A stretch of 15,245 bases of DNA from Bacillota bacterium (GTDB taxonomy: Bacteria > Bacillota > Clostridia > Acetivibrionales > DTU013): assembly GCA_023435925.1 (NCBI GenBank), contig JAEZLF010000001.1, forward strand, positions 1 to 15,245, read 5' to 3'. A program made the translations under genes and the position numbers. The notes under the pieces are model-generated. The model ran no database searches, had not been told where the DNA came from, and was given only the letters and a program-made list of their open reading frames with translations. Shown here piece after piece: positions 14,942 to 15,245 of this stretch; position 1 is the first letter of the stretch, and every line of letters starts with the position of its first letter.

Positions 14942-15008
14942 CTTATAGGCCGCCCAAATGTCCATATCTCGGCGGTGAAAGTCCGATGTCAGAAAAATGA
15001 TAATTGAC

Positions 15009-15245
15009 TTATTCTACATCCTGTAAAGCATCGTAGCCTTCTTCACCGGTACGAACCTTAATGATATTTTCAACGTTGTAGACAAAGATCTTTCCGTCAC
15101 CGATATTACCGGTGTAAAGAACCTTTTTCGCCGTCTCAATAACGGTTCTTACGGGAACCTTGCTGACAACAATCTCAACTTTGATTTTCGGAAGCAGATT
15201 TGTTTCAAACTCGATACCGCGATAATACTCTGTAACGCCTCCCTG
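15009..15245 (-). CDS. P-II family nitrogen regulatory protein (C-terminal 78 residues; 5' end outside window)
   Basis: Trimeric signalling protein that reports nitrogen and energy status by binding ATP/ADP and 2-oxoglutarate. Only the C-terminal 78 residues are in the window. Visible are the end of the T-loop (GGVTEYYRGIEFETNLLPK), in which the second Tyr of YYRG aligns with the uridylylation-site tyrosine of enterobacterial P-II, then KIKVEIVV, the nucleotide-binding B-loop TGNIGDGKIFV, and the C-loop VRTGEEGYDAL. The stop is TAA at 15011-15009. Upstream neighbours are unseen, so GlnB, GlnK (beside an ammonium transporter) and NifI (beside nitrogenase) cannot be told apart and no symbol is given. 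The family call is secure because the signature loops are intact. Confidence 0.93.
   Translation of the reverse strand, partial: QGGVTEYYRGIEFETNLLPKIKVEIVVSKVPVRTVIETAKKVLYTGNIGDGKIFVYNVENIIKVRTGEEGYDALQDVE

Noticed and set aside
14974..14984. GGTGAAAGTCC, similar to a stretch seen in group II introns
   Set aside because: No other intron domains, no reverse transcriptase and no conserved ends nearby; likely chance.

Overview
The window looks like chromosomal DNA of a low-GC Gram-positive, most likely a clostridium (Lachnospiraceae/Clostridium type). Evidence: AT-rich composition, GGAGG-type ribosome binding sites, TATAAT-type promoters, a lipoprotein-type solute-binding protein, a YesM/YesN-type two-component pair and a P-II protein. 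Species cannot be told from the sequence alone.

Layout. (a) 1-2484, plus strand: membrane GAF-GGDEF-EAL c-di-GMP protein, probably cut at its N-terminus by the window edge. (b) 2519-5553, minus strand: a TetR regulator, an aldo/keto reductase and a tandem NTF2/SnoaL-like protein. Each has its own promoter-like region, and the gaps are unusually rich in perfect inverted repeats. (c) 5812-9013, minus strand: a CUT1-type carbohydrate ABC importer (lipoprotein binding protein, then two permeases) with no ATPase gene. (d) 9310-14341, plus strand, divergent from the importer: a YesM-like histidine kinase, an overlapping AraC-type response regulator, and a membrane diguanylate cyclase. (e) 14499-14816: a small conserved cysteine-rich protein. 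(f) 15009-15245, minus strand: the C-terminal part of a P-II nitrogen regulator, cut by the window edge.

How it may work together (inference). The kinase/regulator pair probably senses a sugar or its bound binding protein and activates the divergent importer. The diguanylate cyclase 57 nt downstream of the regulator could tie that sugar response to c-di-GMP, and a second c-di-GMP enzyme lies at the other end of the locus. The reductase has a textbook promoter with a TetR-type palindrome directly after its -10. The nearby TetR regulator is the obvious candidate repressor, although its own promoter carries different palindromes. No glycoside hydrolase is present, so the transported substrate cannot be named.

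No CRISPR array, tRNA, rRNA, transposase or phage gene was seen. The most unusual non-coding features are a roughly 106-bp nested multi-hairpin palindrome at 3172-3277 and a GC-richer repeat-like block at 5653-5778.
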